Source: Microbacterium oleivorans
GTDB taxonomy: Bacteria; Actinomycetota; Actinomycetes; Actinomycetales; Microbacteriaceae
DNA: 64,000 nt
Reading direction: 5' to 3'
Assembly (NCBI RefSeq): GCF_001691565.1
Contig: NZ_MAYO01000003.1
Coordinates: 2,221,851 to 2,285,850 of the forward strand
The notes beneath the pieces were generated by a model. That model was not told the DNA's origin, did not search any database, and saw only the letters and a program-made list of their open reading frames with translations. Both the position numbers and the translations under genes were made by a program. Of this stretch, positions 51,766 through 60,979 are shown piece by piece. Within the stretch, counting starts at the first letter, position 1. Each line of letters begins with the position of its first letter.

Positions 51766-52784
51766 GATTCCACCTTCGCAGAGTTCATCGCGACGACGAC
51801 CTTGCTGCTCTCAGCGGAGCGGCGGGCGGTCTCGAACGCGTCGACGGCCGCGTCGGGGCGGAACTCGTGTGTGATGACGGCCTCGATCTCGGGGCGACGC
51901 CGCAGAACCTCGATCGCCTCGTCGATCTCGTCGAGGAAGCGGAACGCGCCGGTGAGCGTCGCCTCCTTCGAGATGAGCGGGGCGATGTTGATGCCGACCG
52001 GCTGGTTCGGCAGCATCCCGATCTGGACCACCGTGCCGCGGCGGCGCACGGCGGCGATCGCCGACGACACCGCGGGCGCGGCTCCCGAGCACTCGAGGAC
52101 CACGTCGTAGGCATCGGCGGGGATGTCGTCCTCGCCGACGCGCCAAACGCCGTCGACTCCGAGCGCGCGCGCCCGCTCCAGCGGCTCGGGCAGCAGGTCG
52201 GTGATCTCGACACTCGCCGCTCCCGCCTCCTGCGCGGCGACCACGGCGAACAGCCCGATCGGACCGGCGCCGCAGACGAGCACGCGGGCGCCGACGAGGG
52301 AGCCGGCCCGACCGGCGCCGTGGAGGGCGACGGCGAGGGGCTCGGCGAGGACGGCGCGACGCACGGGGAGGCCCTCGGGCAGGGCGCGGATCATGCCGGC
52401 ATCCACCACCAGGTACTCGCTCATCGCGCCCTGCGTGTGCGGGGTCGTCGCGGCGCTGCCGAGGTAGCTGCCGCCGGGACGCAGGTGCGGCTCGACCGGG
52501 GTCGGCCCCTCAGGACCGAAGCGGGCCGGGTGCACCGTCACGGGCGTCCCCGGTGACAGGACGCCGGACGGGTCGAGGTCGACCCACCCCGACAACTCGT
52601 GCCCGGGGACGAGGGGCTCGGTGACGACGAACGCGCCGTTCGCCCCCTCGGAGTAGTAGTGCAGGTCCGACCCGCAGATCCCTACGTATCCGACGCGGAT
52701 CCGTACCTGCCCGGCGTCGGGCTCGGGGACGGGGTGCTCCGCCACGGTGAGGTCGAGTTTTCCGTTGATGACGACGGCGTCCAT
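51762..52784 (-). CDS. L-idonate 5-dehydrogenase-like zinc alcohol dehydrogenase
   Basis: A 340-residue MDR protein with catalytic zinc site GYVGICGSDLHYY, PLVPGHELSG and a Rossmann motif VLVCGAGPIGLFAVVAAQ. The four-cysteine loop for structural zinc is missing (the region reads PEGPTPVEPHLRPGGSYLGS), unlike E. coli IdnD. Context beside an SDR, gluconokinase and permease fits idonate or a similar sugar acid oxidation to 5-ketogluconate. Confidence 0.85.
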   Translation of the reverse strand: MDAVVINGKLDLTVAEHPVPEPDAGQVRIRVGYVGICGSDLHYYSEGANGAFVVTEPLVPGHELSGWVDLDPSGVLSPGTPVTVHPARFGPEGPTPVEPHLRPGGSYLGSAATTPHTQGAMSEYLVVDAGMIRALPEGLPVRRAVLAEPLAVALHGAGRAGSLVGARVLVCGAGPIGLFAVVAAQEAGAASVEITDLLPEPLERARALGVDGVWRVGEDDIPADAYDVVLECSGAAPAVSSAIAAVRRRGTVVQIGMLPNQPVGINIAPLISKEATLTGAFRFLDEIDEAIEVLRRRPEIEAVITHEFRPDAAVDAFETARRSAESSKVVVAMNSAKVES

Positions 52785-52801
52785 GTGTGTCTCTCCTCGG
52801 T

Positions 52802-53569
52802 TCAGACGACCGCGGTCATGCCGCCGTCGACGAACAGGTTCTGGCCGTTCACGAAGTCGCTCGCCGCCGAGGCGAGGAACACGAGCGGTCCGCGCAGTTC
52901 CGCGACATCGCCCCAGCGGCCGGCCGGGGTGCGCTGGGCGACCCAGTCCGAGAAGTCCGCGTCGGCGACGAGCGCCGCGTTCATCTCGGTCGCGAAGTAG
53001 CCGGGCGAGAGCGTGTTGACCTGGATGCCGTGGCGCGCCAGATCCGCTGCCATCCCGCGACTGAGCTGGGCGATGCCGCCCTTGCTCGCCGCGTACGGTG
53101 CGATGGTCTGACGCCCGAGCAGCGACTGGACGGAGGCGATGTTGATGATCTTGCCCGAGCCGCGCGCGATCATGCCGGGCGCGACGAAGCGCGACACGTA
53201 GAACGCGCTCGACAGGTTGCTCGAGATCAGGGCATCCCAGTCCGCGACGGGGAACTCCGCGAAGGGCGCCCGCCGCTGGATGCCGGCGTTGTTGACGAGG
53301 ATGTCGGGGGTGCCCACGCGCTCGACGAGGTCGCCGATCGCCGCTTCGACAGCCGCGGCATCCGTCACGTCGAACAGCGCCGTCTCGGGACGGATGCCGG
53401 TGCGCTCGGCGATCGCGTCGGCGCTGCGCTCGACCGCCTCGGCGTCGCGGCCGTGCACGATGACGCGGGCACCGGCATCCGCCAAGCCGACGGCGAGACT
53501 GTGCCCGAGCCCCCGCGAGGATCCCGTCACGAGGGCCAGGCGGCCGGTCAGGTCGAAGACGTCAGACAA
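52802..53569 (-). CDS. Gluconate 5-dehydrogenase-type short-chain dehydrogenase
   Basis: A 255-residue SDR: TGSSRGLG cofactor site, NNAG, catalytic S...Y-x-x-x-K as IASVQSLLGRQTIAPYAASKGG. The best match by sequence style is IdnO (5-ketogluconate reductase). Starts at 53569, overlapping the permease stop by eight bases. Acts between the Zn-dehydrogenase and the kinase. Confidence 0.88.
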   Translation of the reverse strand: MSDVFDLTGRLALVTGSSRGLGHSLAVGLADAGARVIVHGRDAEAVERSADAIAERTGIRPETALFDVTDAAAVEAAIGDLVERVGTPDILVNNAGIQRRAPFAEFPVADWDALISSNLSSAFYVSRFVAPGMIARGSGKIINIASVQSLLGRQTIAPYAASKGGIAQLSRGMAADLARHGIQVNTLSPGYFATEMNAALVADADFSDWVAQRTPAGRWGDVAELRGPLVFLASAASDFVNGQNLFVDGGMTAVV

Positions 53570-54944
53570 GGGACACCAGGCCGAAGATGCCGAGCACGAT
53601 GAGGAAGCCGACGAGCGACTCGATGGCCTGCTGCACGGTCCACGTCTTGAGCGTGGTCTTGACGTCCATGCCCATGAGGCGGCCGACGAGCCAGAAGCCC
53701 GAGTCGTTCACGTGACCCGCGAAGACGGAGCCCGCCGCGGTGGCGAGGACGATACAGGCGACCTGCAGCGGGTTGAAGCCGCCCGACACGACGGCGGGTG
53801 CGACGAGCCCCGCCGCGGTGACGAGGGCGACGGTCGCCGAACCCTGGGCGACACGGAGGAGAACGGCGATGATGTAGGCGGCGAAGATGACGGGGACGCC
53901 GATGGAGGCGAGCGAGTCCGAGAGGGCGTCGCCGATGCCCGATGCGCGCAGGACGCCGCCGAACATGCCGCCGGCACCGGTGATGAGGACGACCGAGCAG
54001 ATCGGTCCGAGAGCAGACTCGACGATCTTGTCCAGCGCGCTGCCGCCGACGCCGCGGCGGGTGCCGAGGACGAACAGCGCGACGAGTACGGCGATGAGCA
54101 GGGCGACCTGGCTCGTGCCGATGAGGCCGAGTGCCTGCACCCAGACGGCGGTGCCGTCGACGGCTCCGGCCGAAACGAGCGCGGCGGACCCGGTGTTGAG
54201 GAGGATCAGGACCAGCGGGATGGCGATGACGCCGATGACGGTGCCGGCCTTCGGCGGGTTCGTGGGCTCGACGTCCTCACCGAACAGGCGCGGGATGGCG
54301 AGCGGGATGCGGCGGTCGATGAAGCGCGCCCAGAGGTAACCGCTGAGGTACCACGTGGGGATCGCCACGACGAGACCGATGAGCAGCACGAGCCCGAGGT
54401 TCGCGCCGTAGGTCTCGCTCGCGGTGATGGGGCCGGGGTGCGGCGGGACGAAGACGTGCATGACCGAGAACGCGGCGGCGGCCGAGATGCCGTAGAGCAG
54501 CATGTGCTTCCCGCCGATGCGTCGGGCCACCGCGAAGATGATCGGCAGCATGACGACGAGGCCGGCGTCGAAGAACATCGGGAAGCCCATGAGGAGCGAC
54601 GCGACGCTGAGGGCGATCGCGGCGCGCTTCTCACCGAAGACCGAGACCATCTTCTCGGCGAGCACGCGCGCGCCGCCCGAGCTCTCGATGAGGGCGCCGA
54701 GCATCGCTCCGAAACCGACGAGGAGCGCGACCGTGCCCACCGTGGAGCTGAAGCTGTCGATCAGCACCTTGCCGATGCTGCCGACGGGGATGCCGGTGGC
54801 CAGCGCCGTGAGCAGCGAGACCAGCACCAGCACGATGAACGCGTGCAGGCGCACCTTGATGATGAGAAGGAGGATCAGGGCGACCGCTCCGGCCGCGATC
54901 AGGAGGAGCGGTAGCGCTCCGAGTGTTTGCGTCCACTCATCCAT
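53562..54944 (-). CDS. gntP: Gluconate/idonate:H+ symporter, GntP family
   Basis: A 460-residue permease with 12-14 spans. GntP hallmarks: MGFPMFFDAGLVVMLPI, VFVPPHPGPITASE and GHVNDSGFWLVGR. Imports gluconate or idonate. First gene of a leftward operon (permease, SDR, Zn-ADH, gluconokinase). ATG 54944 with GGAG upstream. Confidence 0.93.
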   Translation of the reverse strand: MDEWTQTLGALPLLLIAAGAVALILLLIIKVRLHAFIVLVLVSLLTALATGIPVGSIGKVLIDSFSSTVGTVALLVGFGAMLGALIESSGGARVLAEKMVSVFGEKRAAIALSVASLLMGFPMFFDAGLVVMLPIIFAVARRIGGKHMLLYGISAAAAFSVMHVFVPPHPGPITASETYGANLGLVLLIGLVVAIPTWYLSGYLWARFIDRRIPLAIPRLFGEDVEPTNPPKAGTVIGVIAIPLVLILLNTGSAALVSAGAVDGTAVWVQALGLIGTSQVALLIAVLVALFVLGTRRGVGGSALDKIVESALGPICSVVLITGAGGMFGGVLRASGIGDALSDSLASIGVPVIFAAYIIAVLLRVAQGSATVALVTAAGLVAPAVVSGGFNPLQVACIVLATAAGSVFAGHVNDSGFWLVGRLMGMDVKTTLKTWTVQQAIESLVGFLIVLGIFGLVSLV

Positions 54945-55082
54945 GGGTGTGTTCTCCAGTGAATCGTCCCGGTGCCGGGGTCATTCCCGGCAGCGAGCCC
55001 ACGGTGCCACATAAGTACTACCTTTCGCAAGCGAATGATCGTACTTTTCGCGGTAGCGTGAGCATCGCCACGAAGGACACTG
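54945..55082. promoter_or_regulatory. Divergent gntP / regulator control region
   Basis: A 138-base gap between gntP and the FadR-type regulator. It holds an AT-richer patch with AAGTACTACC (about 55014-55023) and ATCGTACTTTT (about 55037-55047), which are arranged as an inverted GTACT/AGTAC-type pair and are likely regulator sites. TAGCGT near 55054 may be the -10 of the regulator gene. Confidence 0.45.
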
Positions 55083-55787
55083 ATGCCCACGCCTGCCACC
55101 ACCGCATCCCACGCTCACATCGTCGAGACCCTCGGCCGGAGGATCGTCGGCGGTGAGCTGCCGCCCGGAACCGGGCTGACTCTCGCCGGTCTCGAAGAGT
55201 CGTTCACCGCGTCGCGGACGGTCGTACGCGAAGCGGTCCGGGTCCTCGAAGCGCACGGGCTGCTCACCTCCCGTCGCCGCGTGGGGCTCGTCGTCCGGCC
55301 GCAGGCGGAGTGGGACATCCTCAACGCCGACATCATCGAGTGGTCGCTCGACAGCCCGCGTCGGCGCGACGTGCTGATCGAGCTGACCGACCTGCGCGTC
55401 GCCGTCGAGCCCGTCGCCGCGCGGCTGGCGGCGGATCGCGCGTCGAGGTCCGATCGCGATGAGCTGCTGCGGTGGGCGACGTTGTTGAGCGACCTCGGCT
55501 CCCAAGGGCTCGGTGACTCGGACGAGTACCTCGAGGCCGACATCGCCTACCACCGGCTTCTGCTGAAAGCCTCGGGCAACGCCCTGTTCGAGAAGCTCGG
55601 CGACCCCATCGCCGAGATCCTGCGGGGCCGCGCGGTGCGAGGTCTGACGCCCGGGATGCCGCGGGTCGGCACTCTCGAGGCCCACCTCGCGACAGCCCAG
55701 GCGATCCATGACGGGCGCGCGGCAGATGCCGAGGCGTCGGCGCGGGAGCACCTGACGCTCGTGTCGGACGAGGTCGTCGAGGCCTGA
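55083..55787 (+). CDS. FadR-subfamily GntR transcriptional regulator
   Basis: A 234-residue repressor: winged HTH (LGRRIVGGELPPGTGLTLAGLEESFTASRTVVREAVRVLEAHGLLTSRRRVGLVVRP) and an FCD ligand domain (LTDLRVAVEPVAARLAA, ADIAYHRLLLKASGN, HLATAQAIHDGRAADAEASAREHL) with the usual Asp/His metal ligands. Predicted to control the divergent gluconate/idonate operon. ATG with AAGGA upstream. Confidence 0.93.
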   Translation: MPTPATTASHAHIVETLGRRIVGGELPPGTGLTLAGLEESFTASRTVVREAVRVLEAHGLLTSRRRVGLVVRPQAEWDILNADIIEWSLDSPRRRDVLIELTDLRVAVEPVAARLAADRASRSDRDELLRWATLLSDLGSQGLGDSDEYLEADIAYHRLLLKASGNALFEKLGDPIAEILRGRAVRGLTPGMPRVGTLEAHLATAQAIHDGRAADAEASAREHLTLVSDEVVEA

Positions 55788-55798
55788 GGTCCGACCGC

Positions 55799-55829
55799 TT
55801 GACGCGTATACCCTAGGGGGGTACCGTAT
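55799..55829 (+). promoter_or_regulatory. Copper operon promoter with CsoR operator
   Basis: TTGACG (55799-55804) and TACCGT (55822-55827) are 17 bases apart. Between them lies GTATACCC-TAG-GGGGGTAC, an inverted repeat typical of CsoR operators. CsoR binding would block the promoter; Cu(I) would release it. The transcript starts at or next to the csoR ATG. Confidence 0.75.
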
Positions 55830-55834
55830 CTGCC

Positions 55835-56116
55835 ATGAACGGGTACGACGCGAACAAGGACGACCTGCAGAAGCGGCTGCGCCGCGTCGAGGGCCAGGTG
55901 CGCGGGATCGCGCGCATGGTCGACGAGGACAAGTACTGCATCGACATCCTCACGCAGGTCTCCGCCGCGACGAAGGCGCTCGAGACCGTCGCGCTCTCGC
56001 TGCTGTCCGACCACCTCAGCCACTGCGTCGCCGAGGCGAGCGCCGAGGGCGGGCAGGTCGCCGCCGACAAGATCCGCGAGGCGAACGACGCGATCGCGCG
56101 TCTCGTCCGCTCCTGA
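55835..56116 (+). CDS. csoR: Copper-sensing repressor CsoR
   Basis: A 93-residue helical DUF156 protein with Cu(I) ligands at C35 (KYCIDIL), H60 and C64 (HLSHCVAE), matching the C-H-C set of CsoR. LRRVEGQVRGIARMV is the DNA-binding helix. Represses the csoR-copZ-copA operon. Probably leaderless. Confidence 0.95.
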   Translation: MNGYDANKDDLQKRLRRVEGQVRGIARMVDEDKYCIDILTQVSAATKALETVALSLLSDHLSHCVAEASAEGGQVAADKIREANDAIARLVRS

Positions 56117-56144
56117 ACCTGTTTCTGACCACAGAGGAAAGACC

Positions 56145-56432
56145 ATGACCGACCGCATCCAGCTCGGACTCACCGACGTCTCCGCATCCGCGACGCCTGC
56201 CGCACCGGCATCCGCCGTCACCGAAGAACTGCTCGTCACCGGCATGACGTGCGCGCACTGCGTCGCGAGCGTCCGTGAGGAGCTCTCCGAGATCGACGGC
56301 GTCGAGGCCGTGTCCGTCGACCTCGTCGCCGGCGGCACCTCGCACGTCACCGTGCACAGCGCGACCCCCCTCGACGACGACGCCCTGACCGCCGCCATCG
56401 AGGAGGCCGGATACACCCGGGTGTCCGCGTGA
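56145..56432 (+). CDS. copZ: CopZ-like copper chaperone (HMA domain)
   Basis: A 95-residue protein with an N-terminal Ala/Ser-rich extension and an HMA domain with GMTCAHC (C36, C39). Delivers Cu(I) to the ATPase encoded next. GAGGAAAG ribosome site; the stop overlaps the copA GTG. Confidence 0.92.
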   Translation: MTDRIQLGLTDVSASATPAAPASAVTEELLVTGMTCAHCVASVREELSEIDGVEAVSVDLVAGGTSHVTVHSATPLDDDALTAAIEEAGYTRVSA

Positions 56433-58603
56433 GCACCGACGTCGAGCTCGACATCTCGGGGATGACGTGCGCCTCGTGCGCCACCCGGATCGAGCGGAAA
56501 CTCAACAAGCTCCCGGGCGTCGAGGCATCCGTCAACTACGCCACCGAGAAGGCGCGCGTCCGGGCCGACGGCGTCGAGGCGGCGCAGCTCATCGCGACCG
56601 TCGAGGCCGCGGGATACGGCGCGACGGTACCGACGCCCGAGCCCGAGGCGGCCGAGGCGGACGACGAGACGAAGCCGCTCCGCCAGCGGCTGCTCATCAG
56701 CGCCGCCCTGTCGCTGCCGGTCGCGCTGATGTCGATGATCCCGGCGCTGCAGTTCGAGAACTGGCAGTGGCTCGCGCTGACCCTCGCGGCTCCCGTCGCG
56801 GTCTGGGGGGCGTGGCCGTTCCACCGCGCGGCCGCCGTGAACCTGCGCCACGGCGCCGCGACGATGGACACCCTCATCAGCCTCGGTGTGATCGCGTCGT
56901 TCGGCTGGTCGCTCTACGCGCTCTTCTTCGGCGGCGCCGGCATGCCCGGCATGACGATGACCTTCACGCTGGTCGGTGCGCCGCAAGCGGGCGGGCACGA
57001 GATCTACCTCGAGGTCGCCGCGCTCGTCACGGTCTTCATCCTCGCGGGCCGGTACATCGAGGCCCGCGCGAAGCGGGCGTCGTCCGAGGCGCTGCGCGCG
57101 CTGCTCGAACTCGGGGCCACGGATGCCGCGAAGCTGCAGAACGGTGTCGAGACGCGCGTTCCGGTGTCGCAGCTCGTCGTCGGCGACACGGTCGTCGTCC
57201 GCCCCGGCGAGAAGATCCCGTCGGACGGACTCGTCACCGCGGGGATGAGCAGCGTCGACGCGAGCATGCTCACGGGTGAGTCGATGCCCGTCGAGGTCGC
57301 CGAAGGTTCTCGCGTCGTCGGCGCGACGATCAACGTCGGCGGACGCCTCGAGGTGCAGATCACCCGCGTCGGCGCCGACACCGAACTGGCCCGGATGCGG
57401 CGGCTCATGGAGGAGGCGCAGACCGGCAAGGCCGAGGTGCAGCGCCTCGCAGACCGCGTCTCGGCCGTCTTCGTGCCCGTCGTGATCGTGCTCGCGCTCG
57501 CCGCCCTCGTCGGCTGGACGATCGCGGGCGCGCCGTGGGAGCTCGCGTTCACCGCCGCTGTCGCGACGCTCATCATCGCCTGCCCGTGCGCTCTGGGACT
57601 TGCGACCCCGACCGCCCTGCTGGTGGGAACCGGACGCGGGTCGCAGCTCGGCATCCTGATCCGCGGACCTCAGGTGCTCGAGCAGACCCGCACCGTCGAC
57701 ACGATCGTGCTCGACAAGACCGGCACCGTGACGACGGGTCGCATGAGCGTGACCGACGTGCTGCCCGCCGGGGTTTCGCGGGACGAACTGCTCGCCGTCG
57801 CTGCGGCGGTCGAGTCGGGGTCGGAACACCCCGTCGCCCGCGCGATCGTCGCAGCCTCTGCGCCGGGGAGCGTCGACTCGTTCCAGTCGCACGCCGGATT
57901 CGGGGTGCAGGGCGTCGTCCATGGAGCGGCGGTCGTCGCAGGCCGGCCGTCGTGGCTCGCGGAGCAGTGGGCCGTCGCCGTGCCCGCCGATCTGCCCGAG
58001 GGGACGGTCGTCGCCGTGGCTCGCGACGGTGCGTACCTGGGCGCGATCGTCGTCGCAGACACGGTGAAGGATACGAGCGTCGCGGCGATCGCCCGGTTCC
58101 GCGAGCTCGGGCTCGAGCCGATCCTGCTGACGGGCGACACCGCGTCCTCGGCGGCGCGCGTCGCCGCCGAGGTCGGGATCTCCCGCGTCGAGGCAGGCGT
58201 CACGCCGGCGGGCAAGCTCGACACGATCCGTCGCCTGCAGGCCGAGGGCCGGGTCGTCGCGATGGTGGGCGACGGCGTCAACGACGCCGCGGCGCTCGCG
58301 GCCGCCGACCTCGGGATCGCGATGGGCGGCGGAACGGATGCGGCGATCGCGGCATCCGACATCACCGTCGTCTCCGGCGACCTTCTCGTCGTCGCCGACG
58401 CGGTGCGCCTCGCGCGGCGGACCCTGGGCGTCATCAAGGGCAACCTGTTCTGGGCGTTCGCGTACAACGTCGCCGCGATCCCGCTCGCGATGGCCGCGCT
58501 GCTGAACCCCCTCGTGGCCGCGGCGGCCATGGCGCTGTCGTCGGTGTTCGTGGTGACCAACAGCCTGCGCCTGCGCGGGTTCCAGGCGGTGGGGCGGGGC
58601 TGA
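56429..58603 (+). CDS. copA: Copper-translocating P1B-type ATPase
   Basis: A 724-residue Cu(I) exporter: one HMA domain (GMTCASC, C14/C17), eight spans, CPC at residues 385-387, phosphorylation site DKTGTVT (D429), [10 protein letters not shown] at 614-623, and the SEHPVARAI nucleotide-binding motif. One HMA domain at the N-terminus. GTG start overlaps copZ by four bases. Confidence 0.96.
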   Translation: MSTDVELDISGMTCASCATRIERKLNKLPGVEASVNYATEKARVRADGVEAAQLIATVEAAGYGATVPTPEPEAAEADDETKPLRQRLLISAALSLPVALMSMIPALQFENWQWLALTLAAPVAVWGAWPFHRAAAVNLRHGAATMDTLISLGVIASFGWSLYALFFGGAGMPGMTMTFTLVGAPQAGGHEIYLEVAALVTVFILAGRYIEARAKRASSEALRALLELGATDAAKLQNGVETRVPVSQLVVGDTVVVRPGEKIPSDGLVTAGMSSVDASMLTGESMPVEVAEGSRVVGATINVGGRLEVQITRVGADTELARMRRLMEEAQTGKAEVQRLADRVSAVFVPVVIVLALAALVGWTIAGAPWELAFTAAVATLIIACPCALGLATPTALLVGTGRGSQLGILIRGPQVLEQTRTVDTIVLDKTGTVTTGRMSVTDVLPAGVSRDELLAVAAAVESGSEHPVARAIVAASAPGSVDSFQSHAGFGVQGVVHGAAVVAGRPSWLAEQWAVAVPADLPEGTVVAVARDGAYLGAIVVADTVKDTSVAAIARFRELGLEPILLTGDTASSAARVAAEVGISRVEAGVTPAGKLDTIRRLQAEGRVVAMVGDGVNDAAALAAADLGIAMGGGTDAAIAASDITVVSGDLLVVADAVRLARRTLGVIKGNLFWAFAYNVAAIPLAMAALLNPLVAAAAMALSSVFVVTNSLRLRGFQAVGRG

Positions 58604-58637
58604 GGGTCCGGGCGCGCGCGGGTGCGGGCGCGGTGCC

Positions 58638-58726
58638 GTTCGCGGATGCAATAGTTCGCGCGCGACACGCCGAGCCGCGGCATCCTTCACCGGGGTGTCG
58701 CCCCGGATCTCTTGCATTCGTTGACA
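58638..58726. repeat. Palindromic repeat copy C
   Basis: Copy of the 88-bp family: CGGATGCAATAGTTCGCGCG, GACACGCCG, central GCGGCATCC, then GGGGTGTCGCC and CTCTTGCATTCGTTGACA. First of a tandem pair (copies C and D) in the 266-base copA-acetyltransferase gap, which holds no gene. Confidence 0.87.
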
Positions 58727-58755
58727 GGGTGGCGGGCGGGAAGCGTCGAGGGAAA

Positions 58756-58844
58756 TGTTCACCGATGCAATGGATGCCGAGCGACACGCCGCACTCCGGC
58801 ATCCATCACCCGCGTGTCGCTTCGGATCTCTTGCATCGGCGCAC
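58756..58844. repeat. Palindromic repeat copy D
   Basis: Copy of the 88-bp family: TTCACCGATGCAATGGATGC, GCGACACGCCG, central CCGGCATCC, then CGTGTCGC and CTCTTGCATCGGCGCACG. It ends 26 bases before the acetyltransferase ATG, so it lies in or beside that gene's promoter region. Confidence 0.9.
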
Positions 58845-58869
58845 GCCGAAGCGCGTGGAGGTGCAAGCG

Positions 58870-59382
58870 ATGATGGAGCCGATGCTCGCGAACAGCCACG
58901 TCCTCCTCACCCCAATCACTCCTGACATCGCCCGCCGGATCATCGATCGCACCGAGCAACCGGGTGACGACTGGCATCCCGACTACCCGTTCGTCGACGA
59001 ACTCGACCCGTTGGCCGCGCTGGCGGCCTCGGAACTGTCGGAGACTCCGTTCACGATTTACGCGATCCGACGCCCTGATGACCGCGCCGCCGTCGGCGGA
59101 TTCGGGTTCTTCGGGCCGCCCGATGCGAGCGGCGCGGTCGAATTCGGCTACGGCCTGATACCCGCGGCACGAGGGTATGGGCTCGCATCGGCCGCGGTCA
59201 TGCTCGCCCTGCATCACGCCGGGCAGTGGGGTGCGCTTCGCGCGAAGGCTGACACCGAACGCACGAACGCGGCATCCCGCCGGGTGCTCGAGAAAGCAGG
59301 GCTTCACGAGGTCGGCCGACGTGGGGACCTCGTGTTCTTCGAACGCGCCCTCGGCACCGTGACACGATCGGATCATGACTGA
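58870..59382 (+). CDS. GNAT-family N-acetyltransferase
   Basis: A 170-residue acetyltransferase of the RimJ/RimL type: AVGGFGFFGPPDASGAVEFGYGLIPAARGYGLASAAVMLALHHA is the acetyl-CoA-binding region and NAASRRVLEKAGLHEVGRRGDLVFFER the C-terminal motif. ATG 58870 has GGAGG nine bases upstream. Substrate unknown. Overlaps the TPR gene by eight bases. Confidence 0.9.
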   Translation: MMEPMLANSHVLLTPITPDIARRIIDRTEQPGDDWHPDYPFVDELDPLAALAASELSETPFTIYAIRRPDDRAAVGGFGFFGPPDASGAVEFGYGLIPAARGYGLASAAVMLALHHAGQWGALRAKADTERTNAASRRVLEKAGLHEVGRRGDLVFFERALGTVTRSDHD

Positions 59383-59888
59383 CGCCGTATACGCCGAGCT
59401 CGATCGACTGCTGGCCGCACGCGATCGCGACGACATGGCGCCGACACTGGCGGCTCTGAAAGTCATCCACGACGACCATCCGACGGACGCGCGGGTGCTC
59501 TACGAGTACGCGGGCGCGCACGACACGGCCGGTCAGGAACAAGCGGCTGCCGAGCTCTACGCACAGGCTCTCGCGGCTGGCCTCGAGGGAGATGTTCGTC
59601 GCCGTTGCCTCCTGCAGTACGGCAGCACGCTGCGCAACCTCGGTCGGCTCGATGAGTCGATCGCGCTTTTCGCCGCGGCACGGGACGAGTTTCCGGATGT
59701 CGCATCCCTCGCCGTCTTCGAGGCGATCACGCTGCACGCGGCGGGACACGTCCACGCCGCGCTCGGATCGCTCCTCGATGTGATCGCCAGCTACGTCGAC
59801 TCTCCCCGAGCTCGAGCGCTACAAGCCGGCGATCCGCGGCAACGCCGCCTATCTGCGCGACCTGGACGCGGGAGAATCCGCCGGCTAG
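59375..59888 (+). pseudogene. Frameshifted TPR-like protein gene
   Basis: The frame from 59375 encodes a tetratricopeptide-like protein (LAALKVIHDDHPTDARVLYEYAGAHDTAGQEQAAAELYAQAL, then LGRLDESIALFAAARDEFP). After residue 143 (VDSP) the frame turns into low-quality Arg-rich sequence. Removing one C from CCCC at 59804-59807 restores a natural end (DSPELERYKPAIRGNAAYLRDLD) to a TAG at 59886-59888, giving about 170 residues. Without the fix the frame runs to 60496, antisense to the next gene. Either a real frameshift or a sequencing error in a C run. Confidence 0.75.
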
Positions 59889-59923
59889 ACCCCGGCCTCG
59901 CCGTGGCGCGCGTTCCGCAGCGG

Positions 59924-60463
59924 CTAGAACACGATCACCAACGCAGCGACGGCGAAGACCGCGGCCGCGACGCCGAGGCTGGCCGCGTACCCGAGCCAGG
60001 TGGCGAGCACCCCGGCGCCGAGGGCACCGAAGAAGAAGACGATGCGGTTCGTCGTGCGGATCGTCGCGTTCATGCGGCCCTGGATCGCATCGGGCGCGAT
60101 CGCCTGGCGATACGAGATGTCGTTCGCATCCTCGATGCCCATCGCCAGGCCGAAGAGGAACTGCGCGATCGACACGATCACGAGGAGCACCGTGATGGTC
60201 GTCGCGCTGCTGAGAGGGACGACCGCCAGGAGCAGCCACGGCACGACCGTCAGGCTGCGGCCGACGAGGATCGCGTTCAGGATGCCGATCTGCGCCGGCG
60301 TCGCCGCGACCACCGTGACGATGAGCACTTGGAACGCGACGTTCGCGATGGCCGACCCGAACCCGCGGATGGTCGTCGCCGTCCAGAAGAGCCGGAATGC
60401 CGGGATGCGCAGGACCTCGGTTCGGCCTTCGCCGGACGATCCCGGCGGGCCCGCGTTGCGCAT
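59924..60463 (-). pseudogene. Internally deleted MFS transporter
   Basis: Only 179 residues with about five or six spans, where the family has about 400. The N-terminal part (FRLFWTATTIRGFGSAIANVAFQVLIVTVVAATPAQIGILNA) matches span 1 of MFS_3 permeases, then the sequence passes directly to the C-terminal half (GLAMGIEDANDISYRQAIAPDAIQGRMNATIRTTNRIVFFFGALGAG, typical of spans 9-11). A deletion of about 220 codons, in frame, is the simplest reading. The product is unlikely to transport. Confidence 0.7.
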
Positions 60464-60503
60464 GGTGCGACCCTATCCGCGCGGGTGGGCGGGTGATGCG
60501 CGG

Positions 60504-60887
60504 TCAGCGGAAGTAAGCATCCGGGAGCAGTTCGCCGACCGGCCGTATCACGGGACCGTCGGCAGTGGGGATGGCGACCAGGATGTCCGGGTGCTGGTCG
60601 AGCAGGACCTGACGGCACCGGCCGCATGGTGGGATCAGGCCGCGCCCACCGTCGCCGGCCGCAGCGATGGCGAGGAGTCGCGGTGCCCCAGCGGTCGCCG
60701 CGACGCCGAGAGCGACCAACTCTGCGCAGGGCCCGCCGGTGAAGTGGAAGACGTTCACGGCCTCGTGGACGCGACCGTCGATGTCGATCACGGCGGCGGC
60801 GACGGTGTGGTTCGCGTTCTCCCCCAGCGTGCGGGCACGGGCCTCAGCCGCGGCGATGACCTGTTGGTCAGGTTCAGAGGGTCGCAT
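60504..60887 (-). CDS. Cytidine deaminase-family protein
   Basis: A 127-residue zinc deaminase: HFTGGPCAELVALG (C-A-E) and PPCGRCRQVLLD (PCxxC) supply the zinc ligands and catalytic glutamate. Resembles Cdd and blasticidin-deaminase-like proteins. ATG 60887; TACAGT lies eight bases upstream, so the message has almost no leader. Confidence 0.88.
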   Translation of the reverse strand: MRPSEPDQQVIAAAEARARTLGENANHTVAAAVIDIDGRVHEAVNVFHFTGGPCAELVALGVAATAGAPRLLAIAAAGDGGRGLIPPCGRCRQVLLDQHPDILVAIPTADGPVIRPVGELLPDAYFR

Positions 60888-60979
60888 GGAGGGCAACTGT
60901 AGTGTGCGCTGGGTCTTGTCATCGCTGGTGCGCAGGTTCGGACGACGCACACCTTGTCGACCTAGGCGGCGGCGTCCGC

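Noticed and set aside
53217..54914. Plus-strand open frame antisense to the SDR and gntP genes
   Set aside because: Glu/Asp/Arg/His-rich shadow of a membrane-protein gene; gntP on the other strand has clear family motifs.
55547..58762. Very long minus-strand open frame across the copper operon
   Set aside because: Antisense to csoR, copZ and copA, with low-complexity His/Arg/Asp sequence and no recognisable domain.
58638..58844. Copies C and D as the inverted ends of an insertion sequence or integron attC sites
   Set aside because: Only 29 bases separate them, no transposase or integrase lies between or beside them, and each copy is itself a complete palindrome.
59889..60496. C-terminal extension of the TPR-like frame
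   Set aside because: It runs antisense to the MFS remnant and appears only because of the one-base frameshift at 59804-59807.
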